Origin: Nocardiopsis coralli | GTDB taxonomy: Bacteria > Actinomycetota > Actinomycetes > Streptosporangiales > Streptosporangiaceae | Direction: 5' to 3' | DNA length: 64,000 nt | Assembly (NCBI RefSeq): GCF_014892575.1 | Contig: NZ_JADBGI010000018.1 | Coordinates: 1 to 64,000, forward strand | In this document: piece by piece, positions 39,056-47,879 of the stretch | Layout: each line of letters opens with the position of its first letter | Position numbering within the stretch: position 1 is the first letter of the stretch | Notes under the pieces: model-generated | The model's database searches: none | What the model was told of the DNA's origin: nothing | Seen by the model: only the letters and a program-made list of their open reading frames with translations | Program-made: the position numbers and the translations under genes

Positions 39056-41260
39056 ATGCACCGACCTGTCAGGCCACCCGGACGAACACGGACACGACAC
39101 CTCACAGCGCTCACCACGTTCTCCGCGGCGGGGGCGCTTGCCCTGCTCCTCCCGTTGTTCGGTCCCGGCGCGGCCGCCGCGACCGATGCCGTGATCCCCG
39201 AACCGGACGAGGACGAGGCGGTCATCAACGTCAAGGTCGGCGGGGATCGCGACAGCCGGTCCACGAGCGCCCCCTTGGAGGGTGTGCGGCTGCAGCTCCT
39301 GGACTCGGAGGGCGAGCCCATCGCGGAGCCCTGGGTCTTCTGCACCTCGGACGACGAGGGTGACTGCTCGTTCGTCGTCCCGGTCGGTGACGGCGGGGTG
39401 GAACCGGGCACGTCGTTCGTGGTCTCCCAGCCCGAGGACGGGGCGCCGGACGGCTGGTTCACCAACCCGGCTCTGCGTGTGGGGCCCGGCTCGGGGACCG
39501 GTTCGATCCGGCTCCCCTACCGGTTCGCGACCTCGGAGGTGTACCCCGGGCAGACCTACACCTCGACCCAGGACTTCATGCGCAACACCAGCCAAGTGGG
39601 CGCGGCCTCCGAGGGTGTGTGGCAGAACTCCCGGAACAACCCGCAGCTGCCGCGGCGCTGCGGTTTGGACCTGGCCGTGGTGCTCGACCTGTCCGGGTCG
39701 GTCGGTGGCAGCCTGCCGGCGCTCAAACGGGCCGCGGACTCCTTCACCGACGCGCTGGTCGGCACCCCGTCGAACATGGCGCTCTTCTCTTTCTCGAACA
39801 ACTCGCCCGCGAGCGGGGCCGACGTCAACTACCCGGAACTGCACCCCGTCTCCACGCAGGAAACGGCCGACGAGTTCAAGGCCCGCTACGCCCCGTGGCG
39901 CTCCAACGGGGCCACCAACTGGGACCGCGGCCTGGCCGCCACGGCCGAGGGCGACGCGGCCCAGCACTACGACGGCGTCATCTTCATCACCGACGGCAAC
40001 CCCACCCTGTACCGCGCTTCCAGCGGGTACGGCAACGGCAGCAACACACGCGCCATCGAGGTCGAGAACGGCATCTTCTCCGCCAACTCCGTCAAGGCGC
40101 ACGACACACGCGTCCTGGCGCTCGGTGTGGGCGCGGGCGTGGGTGACAGCATCACCGCGCTGAACCTGGCCTCGGTCTCGGGGCCGACACCGTACGACGG
40201 CACCAACATCCACGAGGCCGACTACCTGCAGTTGGAGAACTACGACGAGGCCGCCCAGGCCCTCCGGCAACTGGCCCAGGACAACTGCAACGGGTCCCTC
40301 TCCGTGGTCAAGCAGATCGTCCCGGAGGAGAACGACCAGGACGACATCACCGGGGCCGTGCCGGCCGGACCGGGCTGGACCTTCGACGCCGACACGACCA
40401 CCCCGGGTGTGATCGGGCTCCCGGACGAGGCCACCACCGTGGACGACACCGGCAGCGTGAACTTCTCCTACGACAGCCCCGACTCCGACGAGATCCACCT
40501 GCAGGTGGAGGAGCAGCAGCAGGACGGCCACCGCCTGGTGACCCCGGAGGGCGCCCATGCCGAGTGCTCCGACCTGAACACGGGCGAGCAGTACCCGGTC
40601 ACCAACACCGGCGATCCGGACGGCACCTCCCCGGGCTTCGAGGTGGACGCCCCTGCGACGGCCGCGGTGACCTGCAACGTCTACAACCAGCTGCATTCCG
40701 ACACGGACGCGCGGCTCACGCTCGAGAAGGAGGTCGACAACACCGGGGGCGGCGACGCCGACCGCACGGACTGGATCCTCCTGGCGGAGGGACCGACCCG
40801 GGGGATCGAAGGCCGCCACGGCGAGGACACCGTCACCGACGTCCCGGTGGAACCGGGCACCTACGACCTCTCCGAGTTCGACGGGCCCGACCGGTACACC
40901 GCCTCGGACTGGACGTGCACGCACGACGGGGACCCCGTTCCCGTGGAGGACGACGCGGTCGAGATCAACGAGGGCGACGATCTCACCTGCCAGGTCACCA
41001 ACACCTACGACGGACCGACCCCGACACCCACACCGACACCGACGCCTTCGCCCACCCCGAGCCCGACACCGAGCCCCACGGAGACGCCGACGCCTCCGGA
41101 GCCGACGGACCGGCCCACCGGGGAGCCGACCGACGACACGGGCCTGGCAGCGACCGGCGCGAACCCCTGGTTCCTGGGTTTCACGGCGCTGGGCCTCGCC
41201 CTGATCGGTGCAGCTCTGATGGTGGCGACCAAGATGCGGAGGAACAACGGCGGCCTCTGA
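39056..41260 (+). CDS. Sortase-anchored surface protein with von Willebrand factor A domain
   Basis: A 734-residue exported protein. A signal peptide (about 1-42, ending AAAA) is followed by a beta-rich segment. A VWA domain (about 210-410) has LDLAVVLDLSGSVGGS as the metal-binding DxSGS motif and FITDGNPT downstream. Two pilin-like repeats follow with DNCNGSLSVVKQI and RLTLEKEVDN. A TPTP-rich wall-spanning linker leads to the sorting signal LAATG, then a hydrophobic helix and the basic tail KMRRNN. LAxTG is the motif typical of actinobacterial sortase E substrates. ATG 39056 has GAGGGAG 9 nt upstream, so it is preferred over ATG 39038. It probably acts in adhesion or wall architecture. Confidence 0.92.
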   Translation: MHRPVRPPGRTRTRHLTALTTFSAAGALALLLPLFGPGAAAATDAVIPEPDEDEAVINVKVGGDRDSRSTSAPLEGVRLQLLDSEGEPIAEPWVFCTSDDEGDCSFVVPVGDGGVEPGTSFVVSQPEDGAPDGWFTNPALRVGPGSGTGSIRLPYRFATSEVYPGQTYTSTQDFMRNTSQVGAASEGVWQNSRNNPQLPRRCGLDLAVVLDLSGSVGGSLPALKRAADSFTDALVGTPSNMALFSFSNNSPASGADVNYPELHPVSTQETADEFKARYAPWRSNGATNWDRGLAATAEGDAAQHYDGVIFITDGNPTLYRASSGYGNGSNTRAIEVENGIFSANSVKAHDTRVLALGVGAGVGDSITALNLASVSGPTPYDGTNIHEADYLQLENYDEAAQALRQLAQDNCNGSLSVVKQIVPEENDQDDITGAVPAGPGWTFDADTTTPGVIGLPDEATTVDDTGSVNFSYDSPDSDEIHLQVEEQQQDGHRLVTPEGAHAECSDLNTGEQYPVTNTGDPDGTSPGFEVDAPATAAVTCNVYNQLHSDTDARLTLEKEVDNTGGGDADRTDWILLAEGPTRGIEGRHGEDTVTDVPVEPGTYDLSEFDGPDRYTASDWTCTHDGDPVPVEDDAVEINEGDDLTCQVTNTYDGPTPTPTPTPTPSPTPSPTPSPTETPTPPEPTDRPTGEPTDDTGLAATGANPWFLGFTALGLALIGAALMVATKMRRNNGGL

Positions 41261-41416
41261 CGGGCCCTCGAGAGTTCGACCGGTGGCCGCACGGTCACCG
41301 GTCGAGTTGTGTCCGGGGCCCGGTGGAACTCCCCCGGCACGGCGCTCTCGGGGGGTTGCGCGCGCCCGCCGCGCGGTATGACGCTGGGGGACGTTCCGGA
41401 GGATGGAGGGTGCTTC

Positions 41417-42619
41417 GTGCGAGTCCTGGGTCTGTCCTCCGGCACCTCCGCGGACGGCATCGACGTCGCCGCCGCGGACCTCACCCTCGACGGGGACCTC
41501 GTCCGGCTCCGGCCCCTGGGCCACCGCACCGTCCCCTATTCGGCGCCCCTTCACGAGGAGCTGCGTTCCGCTCTTCCGCCCGGCACCACGACCATGGAGA
41601 CGGTGTGCCGGCTGGACACCGGCATCGGGCAGGCGTTCGCCGCGGCCGCGCGCGAGGCCGTTGCCGACCTGGCCGGCGGGCACGCGGACCTCGTCGCCTC
41701 CCACGGTCAGACCCTCTTCCACTGGGCCGACGGGGCCTCCGTGCACGGAACCCTGCAACTGGGCCAGCCCGCGTGGACCGCCGAGGCCACCGGGCTCCCC
41801 GTCGTCTCCGACCTGCGCACCGCCGACGTGGCCGCCGGAGGACAAGGGGCCCCGCTGGCCGCGCTGCTCGACACCCTGCTGCTGAACGGGCGGGGCGTAC
41901 CCGCGGCCGCGCTCAACATCGGCGGCATCGCCAACGCCACGGTCGTGCCCACCTCCGGGGAACCGGCGGCGTTCGACACCGGCCCCGGCAACGCGCTCAT
42001 GGACGCCGCCGTGCGCCGCGCCACCGGGGGCCGTTCCGGCTTCGACCTCGACGGGCGTCTGGCAGCCGAGGGCCGTGTCGACGCCGCGCTCCTCGACCGC
42101 CTGCTCGCCGACCCGTACTACCGGCTCGCCCCGCCCAAGTCCACGGGGCTGGAACTGTTCGGCCCGGCGTACCTGGAGGAGGCCCTGCACGAGCACGGGC
42201 CCGTGGAGACCCCGGACCTCCTGGCCACGCTCGTGGAACTCACCGCACGCACCGTCGCCGACGCGCTGGCGTCCCGCGCGGTCGCCGAGGTCCACGTGTC
42301 CGGCGGCGGGGCCCGGAACCCGGTGCTGACCCGGCGCCTGGCCGAGCTCCTGCGGCCCGCACGCCTGTCCCCCGCCGAGGACCTGGGCCTGGACGGGGAC
42401 GCCAAGGAGGCCTACCTCTTCGCGCTGCTGGGCTTCTTCACCTGGCACGGTCTGCCCGGGGCCCTGCCGTCCTGCACCGGGGCCCGCCGGGCCACCCCGG
42501 CCGGGCGCCTCACCCCCGGTTCCGGTCCACTGCGCCTTCCCGAGCCGGCCGCCACCGTGCCCCGCCGCCTCGAGGTCACCGACCCCGCCCAGGAGCCGGC
42601 CCCTGCCCCGGACGGCTGA
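41417..42619 (+). CDS. anmK: Anhydro-N-acetylmuramic acid kinase
   Basis: A 400-residue kinase that opens and phosphorylates 1,6-anhydro-MurNAc in wall recycling. Motifs are LGLSSGTSADGIDVAA (ATP site), HGQTLFHW, LNIGGIANATV, FDTGPGNALMD and VSGGGARNPVL. The GTG at 41417 is chosen because GGAGGG lies 6 nt upstream and the kinase fold begins at once; upstream in-frame starts add unrelated sequence. It is followed 38 bp later by a symporter gene, possibly for a wall-derived or amino-sugar solute. Confidence 0.95.
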   Translation: MRVLGLSSGTSADGIDVAAADLTLDGDLVRLRPLGHRTVPYSAPLHEELRSALPPGTTTMETVCRLDTGIGQAFAAAAREAVADLAGGHADLVASHGQTLFHWADGASVHGTLQLGQPAWTAEATGLPVVSDLRTADVAAGGQGAPLAALLDTLLLNGRGVPAAALNIGGIANATVVPTSGEPAAFDTGPGNALMDAAVRRATGGRSGFDLDGRLAAEGRVDAALLDRLLADPYYRLAPPKSTGLELFGPAYLEEALHEHGPVETPDLLATLVELTARTVADALASRAVAEVHVSGGGARNPVLTRRLAELLRPARLSPAEDLGLDGDAKEAYLFALLGFFTWHGLPGALPSCTGARRATPAGRLTPGSGPLRLPEPAATVPRRLEVTDPAQEPAPAPDG

Positions 42620-42657
42620 GCCCCCATCCCCCCACACGGCCAACGGAGGTCAACCGC

Positions 42658-44163
42658 GTGCACACCATCGACCTGGCGGTCATCGTCGTCTACCTGCTGG
42701 CCTCGGCCTGGCTCGGACTGTGGCTGTCGGGAAAACAGCGCACGGTCCGCGACTACTTCATCGGGAACCGGCAACTGCCCTGGTGGGCGGTGTGCCTGTC
42801 GGTGGTGGCGACCGAGACCAGCGCGCTCACGGTGATCAGCACACCCGGGATCGCGTTCCTGGACAACGTCACGTTCCTGCAGGTCGCGGTCGGATACTTC
42901 ATCGGGCGGCTGGCCGTGGCGTTCGTGCTGCTGCCCCGGTACTACCGCGGTGAGATGACCACCGCCTACGCCTACCTGGGCGTGCGGTTCGGGCGCGGGA
43001 TGCAGGGCACCACGGCGGTGACGTTCCTGTTCACCCGGCTGCTCGCCGACGGTGTGCGGCTGTTCGCGGCGGCGATCCCGATGAAGATCGTGCTGGACTC
43101 CTTCGGCATGGAGCTGTCCTACTTCACGATCGTGGCGCTGCTCGGTGTGGCGACGATCCTGTACACGCTCGTCGGCGGCATCAGGGCCGTGGTGTGGGTC
43201 GACGTGCTGCAGATGGGCGTGTACATGGTCGGCGGGATCGTGGCGCTGGCCGTGATCGTGCAGAGCCTGGACGTGAACTTCCTGGCCGTGGCGCACGACG
43301 CCGGCAAGACCCAGTTCCTGGACTTCGCGTCGAGCCCGATCTCGGCTCCCTACGCCACCGTGACGGCGCTGGTGGGCGGTGCGCTGCTGTCCACGGCCTC
43401 CCACGGCGCGGACCAGATCATCGTGCAGCGCCTGCTCGGGTGCAAGAGCCTTCGCGATGCCCAGATGGCCGTGGTCGTCAGCGGGGTCGTGGTCTTCTTC
43501 CAGTTCGCGCTGTTCCTGACCGTGGGGCTGGCGCTGTACTCCTACTACGAGCAGCGGACCGTCGACCAGCTGGGGCTGGCCAACTCCGACGAGCTGTTCC
43601 CGACCTTCATCGTCGAGGGCATGCCGGTCGGTGTGGCCGGACTGATGCTCGCCGGGATCATGGCGGCGGCGATGAGCACCCTGTCGTCGTCGCTGTCGGC
43701 CCTGTCGTCCTCGACCATGTCCGACCTGTACCAGCGCTTCACGCGGCGGCCACTCGAGGAGGAGCGCGCGCTGAAGCTGAGCCGGCTGTTCACGCTCGGG
43801 TGGGGGCTGGTCTTCATCGGCGCGGCGGCGATGTTCACCGGGACCGAGAACCCGGTGGTCGAGCTCGGACTGTCGGTGGCGAGCCTGACCTACGGCGGGC
43901 TGCTGGGCGCGTTCTTCCTGGGGATGTGGGTGCACCGTGCCCGCCAGGTGGACGCCGCGATCGCCTTCGGGGTCGCGATCGTGACGATGTCGGCGCTGTT
44001 CCTGTTCGCCCCGGAGTTGGTCGGGTTCACGTGGTACACGGCGATCGGCGTGGCCATCACCGTCGGCCTGGGGTACCTGCTCTCGCTGCGCCACCGGGAC
44101 CCCGACCCGCGCGCCGGAACCGCGGCGCTGCCTCCGCGCCCCGACACCGAGGAGCGCGCCTGA
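42658..44163 (+). CDS. Sodium:solute symporter (SSS family)
   Basis: A 501-residue membrane protein with about 13 hydrophobic segments. It starts at GTG with GGAGG upstream and shows RTVRDYFIGNRQLPWWAVCLSVVATETSALT, GADQIIVQRLLGCKSLRDAQ and MAAAMSTLSSSLSALSSSTMSDLYQRF, all SSS-family landmarks. The Na+ ligands of the family lie in the ATETSA and LSSSLSALSSS segments. Coupling to anmK suggests an amino sugar or sugar acid as substrate, but this is inference only. Confidence 0.94.
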   Translation: MHTIDLAVIVVYLLASAWLGLWLSGKQRTVRDYFIGNRQLPWWAVCLSVVATETSALTVISTPGIAFLDNVTFLQVAVGYFIGRLAVAFVLLPRYYRGEMTTAYAYLGVRFGRGMQGTTAVTFLFTRLLADGVRLFAAAIPMKIVLDSFGMELSYFTIVALLGVATILYTLVGGIRAVVWVDVLQMGVYMVGGIVALAVIVQSLDVNFLAVAHDAGKTQFLDFASSPISAPYATVTALVGGALLSTASHGADQIIVQRLLGCKSLRDAQMAVVVSGVVVFFQFALFLTVGLALYSYYEQRTVDQLGLANSDELFPTFIVEGMPVGVAGLMLAGIMAAAMSTLSSSLSALSSSTMSDLYQRFTRRPLEEERALKLSRLFTLGWGLVFIGAAAMFTGTENPVVELGLSVASLTYGGLLGAFFLGMWVHRARQVDAAIAFGVAIVTMSALFLFAPELVGFTWYTAIGVAITVGLGYLLSLRHRDPDPRAGTAALPPRPDTEERA

Positions 44164-44318
44164 CCCGCAGCGGGACCGCCGCGTGCCGGCACCCGTCATG
44201 CGGCGGTCCGCTGCCTTGACCGAGCCTTTGACATCCGCGGGTGAACGCCGCACCGATCTCCGTCGTATCCACGGTCAGCGTGACCCGTAACACACGAGCG
44301 ACGACGGAGGAGACAGCC

Positions 44319-44969
44319 ATGAGGGCGACGACACGGCGGTCGAGCACGGCCCTGGCGGCGACGGCGGCCGCGGGGGCGCTGGTGGTGGCGCAGGGCGTAC
44401 CCGCGCACGCGGACGAGGAGGTCTCCGAGCCGCACGAGTTCACCAGCATGTACACGGTCGAGGCCGATCCCGACATGGTGGTCGACGACGAGGACCAGCC
44501 CGTCCCCGGGGAGGAGGGCGCCTGGGGCACCTTCGACTTCCGCATCAACAGCGATGAAGAGGTCATCTGTTACGACATCGAGTTCGAGGGTGTCACACCG
44601 CCCTACGAGAGCCCGGCGCGCACGGCCACGCACATCCACGAGGCCTCCGCCGATGCGTTCGGCCCGCCGCGGCTGGCCTTCCCCGACCCCGAGGACGACG
44701 GTGACGGTGTGCTGCGCAGCTCCGGCTGCATGCAGGGCCCGTTCACGACCGGGGTCGAGGACGACGAGGGCAACGACACGGGCGAGGGCTTCACCCTGGC
44801 CCAGATCGAGGAGGACCCGGAGAGCTTCTACGCCGACACCCACACGGCCGACTTCCCCGACGGCGCGATCCGCGGCCAGCTCTGGGAGGTGCCGATGGGC
44901 GGCATGGAGACCGGTGGCGGCGGTGCCGCCGACCTGTTCCCGAGCTTCCTGCCCGGTGCGAGCCGGTAG
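44319..44969 (+). CDS. Secreted CHRD-domain protein
   Basis: A 216-residue exported protein. The signal peptide (about 1-32, ending AHA) is followed by one CHRD domain: EFTSMYTVEADPD, EVICYDIEFEGV, ATHIHEASADAFGPPRLAF and a C-terminal GAIRGQLWEVP. The tail (GGMETGGGGAADLFPSFLPGASR) lacks a sorting signal. CHRD domains bind surface components but have no established enzymatic role. The gene overlaps the following sortase gene by 14 nt. It has GGAGGAG at a good distance. Confidence 0.85.
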   Translation: MRATTRRSSTALAATAAAGALVVAQGVPAHADEEVSEPHEFTSMYTVEADPDMVVDDEDQPVPGEEGAWGTFDFRINSDEEVICYDIEFEGVTPPYESPARTATHIHEASADAFGPPRLAFPDPEDDGDGVLRSSGCMQGPFTTGVEDDEGNDTGEGFTLAQIEEDPESFYADTHTADFPDGAIRGQLWEVPMGGMETGGGGAADLFPSFLPGASR

Positions 44970-45588
44970 GAAAGGTGCGGTGTCCCTGACCGCGGCGCCC
45001 CTGATCTGGGTCGCCGCGGCGGGGTGCGCCGCCGCTCCCCCGACCGATGGCCCCCCGCCCACCGAGACCTCACGTGCCCCGGACGCCCCCGCCGACGAAG
45101 AACCGTCCCAGCCCCAGGCCCTGCCCGAGGAACCCGCGGACGGTGACCCCGCCCAGGTGCGGGTCCCCGGCATCGACGTGTCGTCGGAGCTGTTGCACCT
45201 CGGTGTGGAGGAAGACGGCAGCGCGGTGGTGCCCGAGGACCACGATCTGGCCTCCTGGTACGACCGCAGCGGGCGTCCCGGCCAGACACGGCCCACCGTG
45301 GTGCTGGGCCACGTCGACTCGGCCGACGGCCCCGCGGTCTTCCACCGGCTGCAGGAGTTGGAGGAGGGCGACACCGTGGAGATCGACGATGCCGCAGGGG
45401 ACACGGCGTCCTACTCCGTCACCGGGGTGCACACGTTCCCGAAGGACGCCTTCCCGACCTTCGAGGTCTTCGGGGCCACGGGGGAGGACGTGCTGCGCCT
45501 GGTGACGTGCACCGGCGACTTCGACCCCGACGAGCGTTCCTACACCGACAACCTGGTGGTCTTCGCCGAGCGCTCCACCGGCGGATGA
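44956..45588 (+). CDS. Class F sortase
   Basis: A 210-residue sortase. A signal (VRAGRKGAVSLTAAPLIWVAAAGC) ends in a lipobox-like AAAGC, so the enzyme may be a lipoprotein, which is not usual for sortases. A Pro/Glu-rich linker follows. The catalytic set is His in VVLGHVDS, Cys in LRLVTCTGDFD and Arg in ERSYTDNLVV, as in class F. GTG 44956 gives the basic n-region and overlaps the CHRD gene; GTG 44980 is an alternative. It would join a surface protein to the wall or another protein. Confidence 0.85.
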   Translation: MRAGRKGAVSLTAAPLIWVAAAGCAAAPPTDGPPPTETSRAPDAPADEEPSQPQALPEEPADGDPAQVRVPGIDVSSELLHLGVEEDGSAVVPEDHDLASWYDRSGRPGQTRPTVVLGHVDSADGPAVFHRLQELEEGDTVEIDDAAGDTASYSVTGVHTFPKDAFPTFEVFGATGEDVLRLVTCTGDFDPDERSYTDNLVVFAERSTGG

Positions 45589-45598
45589 CCCGGCCCCC

Positions 45599-45630
45599 GG
45601 CCCCGCCCGGCGCTCGTACCGGGCGGGGCC
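45599..45630. terminator. Bidirectional hairpin between sortase and anti-sigma genes
   Basis: Perfect 12-bp arms GGCCCCGCCCGG and CCGGGCGGGGCC enclose an 8-nt loop and fill most of the 50-bp gap between two convergent stop codons. Confidence 0.75.
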
Positions 45631-45638
45631 GACCGGGC

Positions 45639-46298
45639 TCAGAAGGAGGAGGTGACGACCGGATCGCCCGACTCGTCGGTGATCTCGAAGCCGGCCGCGT
45701 CCTCGCGCAGCAGGGAGCTGTTGAGGTTGCAGACCATGGGGTTCTCGCCGACACCGATGAACTCGCCTGCGGGGTGGGCGCCGCCCGACTCGTCGAACAG
45801 GGTGGCCCGGTAGGTCTCCCCGGCCCCGAAACCCTCACCCGTCAGGCGGATCTCCACGCCCCACGTGTGCGGAACGAGCAGCGCCTCGGCGTCGACGCGG
45901 TCGTCGTGCACGGTGGCGGCGACGTGTTCCTGCGGTTCGGGGTCGGGGGCGAAGGCGGCGTACCCTCCGGCGACACCGGCGCCCACACCCACCAGGAGGG
46001 CGGCCGCGCACGCCGCCACCAGCATGCGCGTGCCGTTGCGGCGTGCGGGGCGTTCGGCGCGGATCGTGCTCAGGACCCGGTCGCCCAGGTCGGGGGGCGG
46101 TGCCGGCTGCGCCGTGACACGCTCGGGGTCGGCGAGGGCGAGGGCGGAGGCGGCAGGGGCGATGAAGTCGAGTTCGCGGCGGCACTCGTCACAGCCGTCC
46201 AGGTGCGCGGTCGCGGAGGCCCGCTCGGCGTCGTCGAGCAGGTCGAGCGCGTAGGCGCCCAAGAGGTCGCGGGCCTCGCGGTGTGGATCCCTGCTCAT
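45639..46298 (-). CDS. Membrane anti-sigma factor (RskA-like, zinc-finger)
   Basis: A 219-residue protein. The N-terminal zinc-type motif is His32-x3-Cys36-x2-Cys39 in AHLDGCDEC, the usual sigma-binding anti-sigma domain. A helix at about 89-115 crosses the membrane and the outer C-terminal domain (about 120-219) resembles the RskA/DUF anti-sigma-K domain. It starts just inside the sigma gene end (4-nt overlap). It would hold the sigma factor inactive until an outside signal triggers its release. Confidence 0.92.
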   Translation of the reverse strand: MSRDPHREARDLLGAYALDLLDDAERASATAHLDGCDECRRELDFIAPAASALALADPERVTAQPAPPPDLGDRVLSTIRAERPARRNGTRMLVAACAAALLVGVGAGVAGGYAAFAPDPEPQEHVAATVHDDRVDAEALLVPHTWGVEIRLTGEGFGAGETYRATLFDESGGAHPAGEFIGVGENPMVCNLNSSLLREDAAGFEITDESGDPVVTSSF

Positions 46299-46870
46299 TC
46301 TCGCACCCCCATCTCATCCATGACCACGCGCAGAGCCTTGAGCCCGTAGAAGAGCCGGCTGCGCAGCGTGCCGACCGGGATGTTCTGCTCTGCGGCGACC
46401 TCCGCGTAGGGACGCCCCCGCAGATAGGTCTCCACCAGGGCCACCCGGTGTTCCTGGCCGATGCGTTGCAGTGCCTCCTCGACGAGCCAGGATCGCATGA
46501 CCTGTTCGTCGACCCCGCCGCGGGCGAGGTTGGTCCGGGACCGGTCGTTCTCCTCCGGCGGCACGGGTACGGGACGCCTCCCGGCCCGCCGGAGTTCGTC
46601 GAGAAGGACGTTGCGGGCGATGGCGAAGAGCCACACCCGCAGGCTGGCCAGTTCCGGGTCGAACCGGTCGCCGGCCCGCCAGGCGCGCAGGAAGGTCTCC
46701 TGGACGGCGTCCTGGGCGGCGATCTCGTCGCCGAGTTGCCGGAGCGCGAAGCGGTAGAGCTCGGGGCCGTGCGCCTGGTAGGCGGTTCTGACCCCCTGTT
46801 CGCTGCGCAGGTCGACCTCCGGGGCCGCAGTCCCTTCGCTCTTGCGGCGCCGCCTCAACAGTCGGCCCAT
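46295..46870 (-). CDS. ECF sigma-70 factor (SigK-like)
   Basis: A 191-residue ECF sigma factor. Region 2 is AYQAHGPELYRFALRQLGDEIAAQDAVQETFLRAW with the region 2.4 core RVWLFAIARNVLLDELRR, and region 4 is VEEALQRIGQEHRVALVETYLRGRPYAEVAAEQNIPVGTLRSRLFYGLKALR. Its order with the anti-sigma gene is typical for autoregulated SigK-type pairs. ATG 46870 has a GGGGGA upstream; ATG 46888 is also possible. The regulon is not known, but the neighbouring surface protein genes are natural candidates. Confidence 0.93.
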   Translation of the reverse strand: MGRLLRRRRKSEGTAAPEVDLRSEQGVRTAYQAHGPELYRFALRQLGDEIAAQDAVQETFLRAWRAGDRFDPELASLRVWLFAIARNVLLDELRRAGRRPVPVPPEENDRSRTNLARGGVDEQVMRSWLVEEALQRIGQEHRVALVETYLRGRPYAEVAAEQNIPVGTLRSRLFYGLKALRVVMDEMGVRE

Positions 46871-47051
46871 CCGTCCCCCGTCCCTCATCGGCCAGACGTC
46901 CCGGTCGTTCAGTGAGGTGTGAATACTCCCCGAGGCGCGCCCGCGTTCACCGTTCCGGCCCCGGGTTCCCACCCTGCCCGAAGCCGCGGCACGGCGGGGA
47001 GCGTATCCGCCGATCGGGATCCCGGTGTCGGTGCCGGTGGGGACGCTGTCC

Positions 47052-47057
47052 TAACGT
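47052..47057 (+). promoter_or_regulatory. Probable -10 element of a leaderless promoter
   Basis: TAACGT ends 6 nt before the GTG at 47064, with no ribosome binding site between. Confidence 0.5.
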
Positions 47058-47063
47058 GGACCG

Positions 47064-47861
47064 GTGCTCGACTCGGTCCTCCTCCTGCTCGTGTTCGGTG
47101 TCCTCACCGGACTGACCACCGTGCTGTTCGGGTTCGGCGGCGGCTTCGTGACCGTCCCCGTGGTCTACGGCGTGGTGTCGGCCGCGTCCGGCCCGGGCGC
47201 CGACCCGATGCACGTGGCGGTGGCGACGTCGACGGCGGTGATGATCGTCAACGCGGCCGGCGCGACCACGGCGCAGCTGCGCACGGGGAGGCTGCGCCGG
47301 GAGTACGTGTGGCCGCTGATGGGGTACATCGCCGTCGGCGCGGCGGTCGGCTCGGTGGGCGCGCTGCTCCTGGGCGAACGCGCACAGCACGTGCTCTTCA
47401 GCGTGTACTTGGTGTGGACGATCCTCGACAGCGTCCTGCGGCGCGGGTTCCTGTCCCGCGACGAGGACCGCGAGCCCCGGCTGCTCGGGCGCGGCACGGT
47501 GACCGCGGGCGGGGTCGGGATCGGCGGGGTCGCCTCGTCCCTGGGCGTGGGCGGCAGCGTGCTCACGGTCCCGCTGCTGCGGCGCCGGGGCCTGCCCATG
47601 GCGGACGCCGCGGCGATGGCCAACCCGCTGACCCTGCCGGTGGCGGTCGTGGCCACGGGCGTGTACGCGCTGGCGGGCGGCCCCGACGCCGGCGGACACC
47701 TGGGGTACGTGGACCTGGTCGCCGGGGCCGCCCTGCTGGCCGGGTCGCTGCCGACGATCGCGCTCGCGCGGCGGATCGTGGGCCGGATGCCGGACCGGGT
47801 GCACGCGTGGGCCTACGTGGGCCTGCTCGTGGCGGCCCTCGTGGGCATCAACGCCGTCTGA
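47064..47861 (+). CDS. TauE/SafE-family sulfite/anion exporter
   Basis: A 265-residue membrane protein with about seven to eight hydrophobic segments. Two TSUP repeats show as LTGLTTVLFGFGGGFVTVPVVY near the N-terminus and ASSLGVGGSVLTVPLLRRRGLPMADAAAMANP in the middle. Family members move sulfite, sulfonates or organic anions. Export of sulfite released by SsuD is a conceivable role, but that operon is 13 kb away. It starts at GTG 47064, probably leaderless. Confidence 0.9.
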   Translation: MLDSVLLLLVFGVLTGLTTVLFGFGGGFVTVPVVYGVVSAASGPGADPMHVAVATSTAVMIVNAAGATTAQLRTGRLRREYVWPLMGYIAVGAAVGSVGALLLGERAQHVLFSVYLVWTILDSVLRRGFLSRDEDREPRLLGRGTVTAGGVGIGGVASSLGVGGSVLTVPLLRRRGLPMADAAAMANPLTLPVAVVATGVYALAGGPDAGGHLGYVDLVAGAALLAGSLPTIALARRIVGRMPDRVHAWAYVGLLVAALVGINAV

Positions 47862-47879
47862 CCCGGCCCGGCCCGCACG

